A stretch of DNA of 8,221 nt from Bryobacterales bacterium (GCA_025353235.1 JANXQZ010000934.1:1-8221), one strand, 5' to 3'; positions 1-5,978 are shown, counted from the stretch's first letter. Notes: generated by a model from the sequence alone, not told the origin. Translations and numbers: made by a program.

Positions 1-1
1 C

Positions 2-523
2 CCTGCCGATTTCGCCGAGCACTTCAAACTCATGACCGACATGATGACCGTCGCGTTTCAGTCGGACATGACCCGCATCATCACGTTCCTGGTGACGCAC
101 GAAGGGACCTCGCGGCCTTATCGGGAAATCGGCATACCCGACGGCCACCATCCGCTGACTCACCACATGAACAAGCCCGAGTTGATCGAGAAGGTGGTGC
201 AGATTAACACCTATCACATGCAGCAATTCGCGGGCTGGATTGAGAAGATGAAGTCGATCAAGGAAGGCGATTCCACTCTGCTCGACAACTCGATGATCGT
301 GTACGGCGCAGGGCTCGCAGACGGCAACCGGCATACGCACGAGGATCTGCCTACGCTGATCGCTGGCCGGGGCGGGAATTACTTCAAACCGGGTCGACGC
401 ATCGTGTACCGCAAGGAAACGCCGATGTGCAACTTGTTCCTGACCATGATGGATCGGATGGGCGTGCACGTGGATGATTTTGGCGATTCAACCGGACGGA
501 TTGAAGGTCTCGAGTTAGCCTAG
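2..523 (+). CDS. DUF1552 family protein, C-terminal part (5' end outside window)
   Basis: The frame is open from the first bases of the window (reading PADFAEHFKLM) and ends at TAG 521-523, so the ATG at 32 is internal and about 173 C-terminal residues are seen. Recognisable DUF1552 features are the stretch TRIITFLVTHEG, a 'DGHHPLTHH' segment, 'LLDNSMIVYGAGLADGNRHTHEDLPTLIAG' (key residues GxGxxDGNxHxHxDLP) and a C-terminal 'CNLFLTMMDRMGV'. The family is common in Planctomycetes, Acidobacteria and Myxobacteria. Its members are usually secreted through Tat and often encoded beside DUF1592/1588/1587 c-type cytochrome-like proteins. The biochemical role is not established; the histidine- and aspartate-rich motifs resemble sulfatase/phosphatase-like DUF1501 proteins. 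No clear intrinsic terminator follows it. Confidence 0.85.
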   Translation, partial: PADFAEHFKLMTDMMTVAFQSDMTRIITFLVTHEGTSRPYREIGIPDGHHPLTHHMNKPELIEKVVQINTYHMQQFAGWIEKMKSIKEGDSTLLDNSMIVYGAGLADGNRHTHEDLPTLIAGRGGNYFKPGRRIVYRKETPMCNLFLTMMDRMGVHVDDFGDSTGRIEGLELA

Positions 524-612
524 TCTATCTCCTGCCCAGCCCAATATTCACCAGTTATTTTAAAACCTGCCGCTATCAGCACGGACATGCCGGTCGTTGT
601 TGTGGAATTTGC

Positions 613-642
613 TTGCATGTAAACCTCGCCCGCGCGTATACT
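613..642 (+). promoter_or_regulatory. Candidate sigma70-type promoter of the aroF leader
   Basis: TATACT at 637-642 matches the -10 consensus at five of six positions. TTGCAT at 613-618 is a weak -35 (three of six), and the spacer is 18 nt. Transcription would start at about 648-652, at or just before the leader-peptide ATG at 652. The placement fits the leader ORF and attenuator downstream. It is a consensus match only; the start site is inferred. Confidence 0.5.
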
Positions 643-651
643 AACAATTCA

Positions 652-705
652 ATGCAATTTGTTAATGCCATCTCGTTTCGATTTTGGTTCCGTTACCGGA
701 CCTAA
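652..705 (+). CDS. aroF leader peptide, 17 aa, rich in Phe/Trp/Tyr
   Basis: ATG 652 to TAA 703-705 encodes [17 protein letters not shown]. Six of 17 residues are aromatic (four Phe, one Trp, one Tyr), with five of them packed into codons 9-15 (F-R-F-W-F-R-Y). This is the signature of an attenuation leader peptide such as pheL or trpL, and the downstream gene makes the first dedicated precursor of exactly these amino acids. The stop codon lies 7 nt before the segment that must be masked to allow termination. No Shine-Dalgarno sequence precedes it, and the ATG is 10 nt after the -10 box, so translation may begin on a leaderless or nearly leaderless transcript. It is too short to have a function other than regulatory. 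Seen directly: the ORF, its composition and its placement. Inferred: that it is translated and that stalling responds to Phe, Trp or Tyr supply. Confidence 0.78.
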   Translation: MQFVNAISFRFWFRYRT

Positions 706-774
706 ATCCAAACGAGTGTGTTGGCATAGCGAAGCGAATCGAAAACCGGCCCACTCGAAAGAGTGGGTCTTTTT
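667..774 (+). promoter_or_regulatory. Transcription attenuator of aroF (alternative RNA structures)
   Basis: Four segments can form the three competing pairings of a classical ribosome-dependent attenuator. Pairing 1:2 joins 672-678 with 710-716 (seven pairs) and 667-670 with 722-725 (four pairs). Pairing 2:3, the antiterminator, joins 713-718 with 752-757 (six pairs), then after one mismatch 720-724 with 746-750 (five pairs, two of them G-U). Pairing 3:4 is the terminator, 750-756 with 761-767. Segment 1 lies in the leader ORF and overlaps the Phe codons. A ribosome halted at codons 9-15 would cover segment 1 and free 2:3 (readthrough). A ribosome reaching the stop at 703-705 would cover the start of segment 2 and allow 3:4 (termination). 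The pairings are read by hand from the sequence; energies were not computed. Confidence 0.75.
748..774 (+). terminator. Intrinsic terminator inside the aroF leader (attenuator hairpin)
   Basis: CCCACTC (750-756) pairs perfectly with GAGTGGG (761-767) around a stable GAAA tetraloop (757-760). A G-U and a G-C pair (749/768, 748/769) can extend the stem. The run TCTTTTT ends at 774. It sits 20 nt upstream of the aroF start codon and after the candidate promoter, so it would stop transcription before the gene. That position makes sense only as a conditional terminator. Confidence 0.82.
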
Positions 775-782
775 ATTGGATT

Positions 783-788
783 GAGGAG
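783..788 (+). promoter_or_regulatory. Ribosome binding site that fixes the aroF start
   Basis: GAGGAG ends six bases before ATG 795, a near-ideal Shine-Dalgarno. It supports 795 as the start rather than the in-frame TTG at 684, which would run through the attenuator hairpin. Confidence 0.8.
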
Positions 789-794
789 AAACGG

Positions 795-1835
795 ATGATC
801 ATCTCGATGAAGCGACACGCCAGCAAAGAACAGATTCAACAAGTATGCGATCGGATCGGAGATTTCGGTTACAAGATTCACGCCATCGAAGGGGAAGAGC
901 GAGTCGTGATCGGCGTCGTCGGAGTGGGCGATGTCACCGCCTGCCTCGAATCCGTGGAAGCGATGCCGCAGGTAGAAACGGCCGTCCGGATTTCCGCGCC
1001 GTACAAGTTCGTGAGCAAGGAGTTCCGCCCAGGCAAGTCCGTGATTACCGTGAACGGCTGTGAAATTGGCGGCGACGAGTTCATCGTCATGGCTGGACCT
1101 TGCTCCGTCGAGAGTGAAACGCAGATCATGGCGGCGGCCGAGGGCGTCGCTGCTTCAGGTGCAAAACTGCTGCGCGGCGGGGCCTTCAAACCGCGCACTT
1201 CCCCTTACGACTTTCAGGGCCTGGAAACCGAAGGCCTCAAGCTGCTCGCAAAGGCGAAGAAGGCCACCGGGCTGGGGATCATCACCGAGGTGATGAGCGA
1301 TCGCGACGTGGAACTGGTGGCCGAATACGCCGACGTGCTGCAAATCGGCGCGCGCAACATGCAGAATTTCGCACTGCTCAAGTCGCTCGGAAAAGTCACG
1401 CGGCCGATCCTGCTCAAGCGCGGAATGAGCTCCACGATCAAGGAACTGCTGATGTCCGCCGAGTACATCGTGGCGCACGGAAACCCTAACGTCATATTAT
1501 GCGAGCGCGGGATTCGCACCTATGAAACCTACACGCGCAATACGTGCGATATCGTAGCGATCCCAGCGTTGAACGAGCTAACACACCTGCCCGTCATTCT
1601 TGACCCCAGCCATGCCACTGGCAAACGCAGTCTAATTCCGGCCTTGTCTCGAGCGGGAGTTGCTATCGGCGCGGACGGACTGATTATCGAGGTTCACCCG
1701 CAGCCTGAAAAAGCGGTCAGCGATGGGGCGCAATCGCTCGATCTAAACCAATTCCAAAAACTGATGACGGAGTTGAAGCCTTATATCCAACTCTGGCAAC
1801 AATCGCGAGTAACAGAAGCCGCCGCAGCCGTATAA
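795..1835 (+). CDS. aroF: 3-deoxy-7-phosphoheptulonate (DAHP) synthase, type I-beta
   Basis: This 346-residue protein should condense phosphoenolpyruvate with erythrose 4-phosphate to DAHP, the first step of the shikimate pathway, in the cytoplasm. Residues 1 to about 75 form the ferredoxin-like/ACT-type regulatory domain typical of the Thermotoga-type enzyme, which binds Tyr or Phe. The TIM barrel follows, with GPCSVES (101-107), KPRTSPY (132-138), QIGARN (183-188), LLKRG (206-210), CERGIRT (236-242), DPSH (270-273) and EVHP (299-302). Expected metal ligands by alignment with the Thermotoga maritima enzyme are Cys103, His273, Glu299 and Asp310, and all are present. The length matches the family (about 340). 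The start is chosen at ATG 795 because of the GAGGAG site and because homologues begin there. It is preceded by an aromatic leader peptide and attenuator. KDO-8-phosphate synthase is a relative, but the N-terminal domain and overall similarity favour DAHP synthase. Confidence 0.95.
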   Translation: MIISMKRHASKEQIQQVCDRIGDFGYKIHAIEGEERVVIGVVGVGDVTACLESVEAMPQVETAVRISAPYKFVSKEFRPGKSVITVNGCEIGGDEFIVMAGPCSVESETQIMAAAEGVAASGAKLLRGGAFKPRTSPYDFQGLETEGLKLLAKAKKATGLGIITEVMSDRDVELVAEYADVLQIGARNMQNFALLKSLGKVTRPILLKRGMSSTIKELLMSAEYIVAHGNPNVILCERGIRTYETYTRNTCDIVAIPALNELTHLPVILDPSHATGKRSLIPALSRAGVAIGADGLIIEVHPQPEKAVSDGAQSLDLNQFQKLMTELKPYIQLWQQSRVTEAAAAV

Positions 1836-1870
1836 CTTCCACCCATGCCAAAAAATATTCCCAAAGTCTA

Positions 1871-1920
1871 TAGGGCAGGCTGTCAACCTGCGGCCGATTG
1901 GCAATCGGCCACGGTGCCCT
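1871..1920 (+). repeat. REP-like palindromic element (nested inverted repeats)
   Basis: About 50 bases hold three nested inverted repeats. The outer arms are AGGGCA (1872-1877) and TGCCCT (1915-1920). Inside them GCAGG (1875-1879) can pair with CCTGC (1887-1891), and GGCCGATT (1892-1899) pairs perfectly with AATCGGCC (1903-1910) around a 3-base loop. The result could fold as a branched structure. Compact, GC-rich elements of this type are dispersed in many Acidobacteria and Verrucomicrobia genomes; copy number cannot be judged from one copy. It lacks a U tract, so it is not a standard terminator, though it could affect mRNA stability between aroF and the next gene. Confidence 0.6.
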
Positions 1921-2830
1921 CCTGACCCGCACGCGCAAGCAGGTAATTGTATTAGCGGCATTAGTCGCTATAGCGCCCGCCTTCTTCGCACTCTTCCGAA
2001 GTCCATCCACACCCACCGACCTCGCCTCCTATCTGCCCGACAAAGGCGGCACGCTCCTATCCATAGACGTAGACGGCATGCGCAAATCCGGCCTGCTAAA
2101 CATGCTCGCCGGAGCCAAAGCCGCCGAAGAACCCGAATACAAAGACTTCGTCCAGCAAACCGGATTCGATTACAAGCACGATCTAGACGCCCTAGTCTCC
2201 ACCTTCCGAAGCGGCCAGATCTTCTTCGTGTTGCGCGGCCGCTTTCAATGGGACCGCATTCGCGACTACGCCATGAAGCACGGCGGCACCTGCAAAAACA
2301 CCCACTGCGCAATGGATGGAAGCAAGCCTGAACGGCGCATTTCCTTCTACCGCCTTCGCTCCGATTTGATGGCCCTCGCCATCAGCCCGGATGACATGGC
2401 CTCTTACCAAATCGCGCGCAACGCCAGCAAAGTGAGTCCGTTCACCCCTGACGCCCCCATCTGGGTCCTAGTTCCCGCTGCCGTTCTAAAAGAAGCAAAC
2501 TCACTGCCAGCCGGCACGCGAGCGTTCACGATGGCGCTCGAGAATGCGGAGCGAGTCGTCTTTTCCGCCGGACCCGAGGGCGATCATCTTCAGCTGTCTC
2601 TCGACGTCACGTGCTCCAATATCGAGGCCGCGTCCGCCCTGCTCGTGCAGCTTGAGAACACGACGAACACGTTAAGGCGGATGCTGTCGCGCGAACATCA
2701 GGAGGCGAACCCTGCAGATATCAGCGGAGTGCTGGTCTCGGGCTCCTTCCGCCGCGATGATCGCAAAGTGCTCGGCCAGTGGCCCATTCAGCGGGTTTTC
2801 GTGGATGCGCTCACTGGAGGCGCCCATTAA
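1898..2830 (+). CDS. Hypothetical membrane-anchored protein, function unknown
   Basis: I do not recognise a named family. From the TTG at 1898 it is 310 residues. A basic segment (RTRK, 11-14) precedes one hydrophobic helix (about 15-33, VIVLAALVAIAPAFFALF), giving an N-terminal anchor with the rest probably outside the cytoplasm. The following domain opens with 'DLASYLPDKGGTLLSIDVDGMRKSGLLNML', recalling the substrate-like repeats of DUF3352-type proteins that start with 'LPxxT..', but the match is weak. There is no lipobox cysteine. The start is doubtful: no Shine-Dalgarno is visible, the TTG sits inside the REP-like element, and the only alternative before residue 60 is CTG 1922. It may lie in one transcript with aroF (62 nt upstream) and overlaps the kinase gene downstream. 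Confidence 0.7.
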   Translation: MAIGHGALLTRTRKQVIVLAALVAIAPAFFALFRSPSTPTDLASYLPDKGGTLLSIDVDGMRKSGLLNMLAGAKAAEEPEYKDFVQQTGFDYKHDLDALVSTFRSGQIFFVLRGRFQWDRIRDYAMKHGGTCKNTHCAMDGSKPERRISFYRLRSDLMALAISPDDMASYQIARNASKVSPFTPDAPIWVLVPAAVLKEANSLPAGTRAFTMALENAERVVFSAGPEGDHLQLSLDVTCSNIEAASALLVQLENTTNTLRRMLSREHQEANPADISGVLVSGSFRRDDRKVLGQWPIQRVFVDALTGGAH

Positions 2831-3767
2831 ACCCAGCGGGGTGCTCTGCTGCGGAAGCGCAGTGGCGGACATCCTGGTGCAACCCTTTGACGAGCCAGGT
2901 TGGGGCCGGACCACTTGGGTTGAAAACCTTGCACTGACGCTCGGCGGCAACGGAGCGAACAGCGCGTATGCGCTTGCAAAGCTTGGAACGCCGACTCGCT
3001 TGCTGAGCGCGATCGGGCTGGATGATTTCGGGAACCACGTGCTATCCAAGCTGCAGTCGGCAGGTGTGAACACCGCGTTCATCGAGCGCAGCGCTTCGTC
3101 GCCCACGCCGACTTCCGTGGTGCTGGTGCATTCGAACGGCATGCGGGCGATCCTGCAGCGTCCCGGCGCAAGCGAAAGCGCGTTCGCGGCTGGCATCAAG
3201 CTAACGAGTGAACTGCTGAACGGCTGTTCCCACATTCATCTTGCGAATATTTTTGCACTGCGGAAATTTCAGGAGCATGCCAGCGATGTGTTGCGGCAGG
3301 CTCGCGACCTTGGTCTGCGCACATCCATGGATACGGGGTGGGACCCTCAGGGGTTTTGGATGCAGACGCTGGGCCCGTGCCTGCCCTATACCGACCTGCT
3401 GTTCGTCACCGAGGATGAAGCTCGTCATCTCACGGGCTCGACGGATATCAATCTAGCTGCAGAGATTTTGCGGGAGCGCGGCGCACGCGATGTGGTGGTG
3501 AAACTTGGGCGGCTAGGATGTCTGGTGCATCACGCCGAGGAGCGCTTTGCGGAACCCGGATTTTCAGTAAAAGCGCTGGATACCACGGGGGCTGGCGACT
3601 GTTTCGCTGGAGCATTTATCGCAGCGCTCCAACGCGGCTTCGATATACGCCAAGCGGCCAGATTCGCAAACGCCGTGGGAGCCCTCAGCGTCCAGAGTTT
3701 AGGAGGCACTGCGGGGATCCGCAATTTCGAGGATACGCAGGCTTGGATATTCGAGGCAACCAAGTAG
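2805..3767 (+). CDS. PfkB-family (ribokinase-like) sugar kinase
   Basis: With the start at ATG 2805 the protein has 320 residues, usual for the family. It should transfer phosphate from ATP to a sugar or nucleoside in the cytoplasm; the substrate cannot be read from the sequence. Both PfkB signatures are present: the substrate-binding GGNGANSA (47-54) with the following ALAKLG, and the ATP/anion-hole motif DTTGAGDCFAGA (259-270), in which Asp265 is the expected catalytic base. 'VTEDEARHLTG' (201-211) is the typical 'N/TxxE' region. The gene overlaps the preceding one by 26 bases. Upstream in-frame residues to 2757 look spurious. The true start might be further in: the conserved fold begins only at 'SGVLCCGSAVADI' (residue 11 on), and GGAGG at 2816-2820 points to an ATT codon at 2826. 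Confidence 0.88.
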   Translation: MRSLEAPIKPSGVLCCGSAVADILVQPFDEPGWGRTTWVENLALTLGGNGANSAYALAKLGTPTRLLSAIGLDDFGNHVLSKLQSAGVNTAFIERSASSPTPTSVVLVHSNGMRAILQRPGASESAFAAGIKLTSELLNGCSHIHLANIFALRKFQEHASDVLRQARDLGLRTSMDTGWDPQGFWMQTLGPCLPYTDLLFVTEDEARHLTGSTDINLAAEILRERGARDVVVKLGRLGCLVHHAEERFAEPGFSVKALDTTGAGDCFAGAFIAALQRGFDIRQAARFANAVGALSVQSLGGTAGIRNFEDTQAWIFEATK

Positions 3768-3770
3768 AGC

Positions 3771-3808
3771 CTAAAAAAGAACCGTCTCGCTGCGCAACGA
3801 GACGGTTT
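3771..3808. terminator. Intrinsic terminator between convergent genes
   Basis: AACCGTCTCG (3780-3789) and CGAGACGGTT (3798-3807) form a perfect 10-bp stem with an 8-base loop. On the minus strand it is followed by TTCTTTTTTAG (complement of 3771-3781), a strong U tract that would end transcription of the minus-strand genes. On the plus strand it stands 12 bases after the kinase stop but has only TTT behind it, so it should work less well in that direction. Confidence 0.82.
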
Positions 3809-3834
3809 GGAAGGAGCCAAGGAGAATCCGTCAA

Positions 3835-3894
3835 ATGAACCTGACTGTTCGAGAATGCCACAAACCATTGGCCATTCCAATAGGCCGCGCCTAA
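3835..3894 (+). CDS. Possible 19-aa small ORF, uncertain
   Basis: ATG 3835 to TAA 3892-3894 encodes a 19-residue peptide beginning MNLTVRECHK. It is preceded by AAGGAG (3819-3824) at a 10-base spacing, the only strong feature. It lies beyond the terminator in the convergent intergenic gap, and no promoter is apparent. The peptide has no recognisable motif. It may well be chance. Confidence 0.15.
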   Translation: MNLTVRECHKPLAIPIGRA

Positions 3895-3936
3895 TTTAAT
3901 GGTAGGGATTGTACTAAGACCTGGACCGATGCGGGG

Positions 3937-4449
3937 TCAGTTGCGAACGCCGATGCTCTCCGTGCGGCCTGCCAGAGGCTTCACGATGGATCCGCCGCAC
4001 ACGCCAACACCCGTGTTCATCAAAGCATTCAGCAAGTTATAAAGCACTGCATAGACCATTTGCTCGGTGACTGGCTGCTTACCCGGCAGGCGGAACGATG
4101 TCGGCAATTCCTTCGTGATCCGCAAACGGATCGCATGCGGAAGAGTTCGGCCGCCCCGGTCTCTCTGATTCGCAACGTAAATCGGCGTCTGCAGGACTGC
4201 TCCATTGCGCCCGTCCACGTAAAACTGACAGCGGGAGAACCACCCCAGATTGCCTGGATCGGCCGCATCGAAGAGCAGCAGAGGCGCTTGCCGGTCCGGC
4301 GCAAGCAAATCAAGACTCATGCTGCGCGGATTGTCGTCGATCTTGAATTCAAAGCCGGCCTGCTTTGCGATATTTGCCACAAACTCCGGATCCAGCTCGA
4401 GTAGCAGGAGCTTGTGGTCACCGGCTTGTAAAACCTGCATAGCCTTCAT
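3937..4449 (-). CDS. Hypothetical protein coupled to the macrodomain gene
   Basis: The protein has 170 residues and no family I recognise. I place the start at ATG 4449-4447, which overlaps the stop of the macrodomain gene as ATGA; a longer open frame to 4512 exists but would lie inside that gene. There is no signal peptide or membrane helix, so it is probably cytoplasmic. The sequence begins MKAMQVLQAGDHKLLLLELDPEF and has a central 'PLLLFDAADPGNLGWFSRCQFYVDGRNGAVLQTPIYV' region with beta-rich character. Next comes a basic 'LPHAIRLRITKELPTSFRLPG', and a probable helix around 'EQMVYAVLYNLLNALMN'. The gene is the last of its unit; the terminator lies about 130 bases beyond its stop. The coupling suggests co-production with the macrodomain protein, but says nothing certain about function. 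Confidence 0.75.
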   Translation of the reverse strand: MKAMQVLQAGDHKLLLLELDPEFVANIAKQAGFEFKIDDNPRSMSLDLLAPDRQAPLLLFDAADPGNLGWFSRCQFYVDGRNGAVLQTPIYVANQRDRGGRTLPHAIRLRITKELPTSFRLPGKQPVTEQMVYAVLYNLLNALMNTGVGVCGGSIVKPLAGRTESIGVRN

Positions 4450-5006
4450 TCTAGCTTGCCAGCCAACCTGGAGAGCGCCTTGGCATGAATGTCGAGCGTG
4501 CCCTGATCCCAAAGCACGAAGAGCACCTCCCTTACGCCGGTATCGGCCGCGCGCAGGTGTTGCGCAACGGTCTCGAGCGCAATGCTGGCCGCCTCGGCTA
4601 GCGGATAGCCGTAAGCGCCTGTGCTGATAGCGGGAAAACTAAGCATGCGAACTCCCCGCTCTTCGGCGAGCGCGAGGCACGTGCGATAGCAGCCTCTCAA
4701 CTGATCAGGTTCCCCCTGCTGGCCGTCCTGATAGATCGGACCCACCGCATGGAACACGAACTGCGCGGGCAAAGCTCCGGCTGTTGTCACCGCTGCGCTC
4801 CCTGTGGGACAGTCGCCCGATTCCTTGCGGATCTGATCGAGTTCTCTCATGAGGGAAGGTCCGCCGGCCCGGTGAATGGCACCGTCCACGCCTCCGCCTC
4901 CCTGCAATTGCGAATTCGCCGCGTTCACGATTGCATCCACGCGGATCTTAGTAATGTCGCCAAGCAAGAGCCGCAGAGCCTTGCCGCTAGAGAGATTTAG
5001 TTCCAT
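4446..5006 (-). CDS. Macrodomain protein, O-acetyl-ADP-ribose deacetylase-like
   Basis: The 186-residue protein is a single macrodomain of the MacroD/YmdB type. These cytoplasmic enzymes hydrolyse O-acetyl-ADP-ribose and remove mono-ADP-ribose from acidic residues. Visible motifs are GDIT (16-19), the ribose-binding VNAANSQLQGGGGVDGAIH (27-45) in which Asn28, Asn31 and Asp41 match the catalytic/binding residues of the class, and the phosphate loop FPAISTGAYGYP (124-135). 'HAVGPIY' (86-92) is also typical. The length is that of a stand-alone domain. The gene starts 21 bases after the stop of the isomerase-like gene and ends in ATGA with the start of the next one. No ADP-ribosyltransferase is encoded in the window, so a toxin-antitoxin pairing such as DarTG is not supported. 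Confidence 0.93.
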   Translation of the reverse strand: MELNLSSGKALRLLLGDITKIRVDAIVNAANSQLQGGGGVDGAIHRAGGPSLMRELDQIRKESGDCPTGSAAVTTAGALPAQFVFHAVGPIYQDGQQGEPDQLRGCYRTCLALAEERGVRMLSFPAISTGAYGYPLAEAASIALETVAQHLRAADTGVREVLFVLWDQGTLDIHAKALSRLAGKLE

Positions 5007-5027
5007 ATTCGCATCCCAAATCAGATC

Positions 5028-5942
5028 TTACGCGAAGGCGGACCGCATCACCTCCAGGCTCTTCGGCACGGCGGTATCGGGCGATTCTTTACCTTCCATC
5101 TCGAGCGAGATGTAGCCTTGATAATTTGCACGCCGAAGGATGCCCGCGATTCGCTTGTAATCGAGATTAAGGGTGTAGTACTCTCCGCCTCCGAAGTAAG
5201 TCTTGAAATGCACGATCCCTGCGCGGGGAGCGAGCTTTTCAATTTCGGGATACGGATCGATGGGAAAGTTGCCGATATCGAGATTGATTCCGAGCCAAGG
5301 CGAATTCACCCCATCCACGATGCGCAGCAGGTTTTCGACTTTGGTGGTAATGCCCCAATGATTCTCTAGCATCAGCATTACACCCGCCTTCTCGGCTGCG
5401 GGAATGCACGCCTGCATTGAGTCGATGCACCACTGGATGGCGTCTTTCTCCGAATAACCCGGAATTGGCGGCTCGTCTCCCTTCGCCTTCATGAGATCGT
5501 CGAACAGGCGGATGGTGCGCCATCGGCCGGAGTTGATGCGCACCGCCGGGATCCCGAGCCGGGAAGCCATTTCTATGCCGTACTGCGTGTGGCGAATGGC
5601 CTGTCCGCGTTCGTCGGCCCAAGGGGACACGAAGTCCTGATGGATGGAGAACATGACGAGAGAGATCCCATTCAGCAGGGCGGCGCGCTTGAGTCGGTTA
5701 ATGTATTCGGGCGACTCGTCGATCATCTGCCGGTGAAGCACTTCGATGCCGCTGAAGCCGAGCCTCGCGGCATTCTCGACTACCTTTTCGATTGGGTATT
5801 TTTCTTTTTTGAAATGCCAGTAGGAGTAGCTGGAACAGGAGAATCGAGGGGCTTGGAGGGGTGCTTGCGCAGCTCGCGAACCGCCAGCGCACAATGCGGC
5901 GGAAGCGGCCCCGCCTAACCATTGGCGTCGAGAAGATGACAT
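5028..5942 (-). CDS. Tat-exported sugar phosphate isomerase/epimerase-like TIM barrel
   Basis: The protein has 304 residues. The N-terminus MSSSRRQWLGGAASAALCAG carries a twin-arginine motif (SRRQWL, 4-9), a hydrophobic stretch and a probable cleavage site near residues 25-27 (AQA), so the mature enzyme is likely periplasmic. The rest is an AP-endonuclease family 2 / xylose isomerase-like TIM barrel. The expected metal-binding acidic and histidine residues are Glu193 (MLENHWG), Asp222 (NLDIGNF), His246 (VHFKTYF) and Glu281 (SLEMEGK). Such proteins in Acidobacteria and Planctomycetes are often annotated as sugar phosphate isomerase/epimerase. The substrate is unknown, and an exported form is unlikely to act on a sugar phosphate. 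The start at ATG 5942 is fixed by the Tat motif. A promoter-like TACAAT lies just upstream. Confidence 0.88.
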   Translation of the reverse strand: MSSSRRQWLGGAASAALCAGGSRAAQAPLQAPRFSCSSYSYWHFKKEKYPIEKVVENAARLGFSGIEVLHRQMIDESPEYINRLKRAALLNGISLVMFSIHQDFVSPWADERGQAIRHTQYGIEMASRLGIPAVRINSGRWRTIRLFDDLMKAKGDEPPIPGYSEKDAIQWCIDSMQACIPAAEKAGVMLMLENHWGITTKVENLLRIVDGVNSPWLGINLDIGNFPIDPYPEIEKLAPRAGIVHFKTYFGGGEYYTLNLDYKRIAGILRRANYQGYISLEMEGKESPDTAVPKSLEVMRSAFA

Positions 5943-5949
5943 AGGAATT

Positions 5950-5978
5950 ATTGTACGACCGGTTGTGAGGCACTTGAA
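5950..5978 (-). promoter_or_regulatory. Weak candidate promoter for the isomerase-like gene
   Basis: On the minus strand TACAAT (complement of 5950-5955) matches the -10 consensus at five of six positions. TTCAAG or TTTCAA lies about 17-18 bases upstream as a poor -35. The ATG at 5942 is only 7 bases after the -10 element, so a transcript would be leaderless or nearly so, as proposed for the aroF leader. No Shine-Dalgarno is visible in the short interval. It is a consensus match only. Confidence 0.3.

Noticed and set aside
524..612. Terminator for the DUF1552 gene in the first half of the intergenic region.
   Set aside because: Only three-base stems such as CGG/CCG near 576-590 are visible, with no T run.
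665..784. A 39-codon ORF through the aroF leader, starting at ATG 665 and ending next to the aroF ribosome binding site.
   Set aside because: It reads through the terminator hairpin and has no ribosome binding site. The overlapping 17-codon ORF at 652-705 fits the attenuator geometry and has the aromatic cluster.
684..794. In-frame N-terminal extension of aroF from TTG 684.
   Set aside because: The extension is encoded by the attenuator stems and has no counterpart in the family; GAGGAG before ATG 795 marks the real start.
4450..4512. N-terminal extension of the small hypothetical protein to ATG 4512.
   Set aside because: It would overlap the macrodomain coding region by more than 60 bases; ATG 4449 gives the typical ATGA coupling.
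4446..5006. Macrodomain as the antitoxin of a DarTG-like toxin-antitoxin or defence system.
   Set aside because: No DarT-like transferase is adjacent, and the domain is the MacroD/YmdB type rather than clearly DarG-like.
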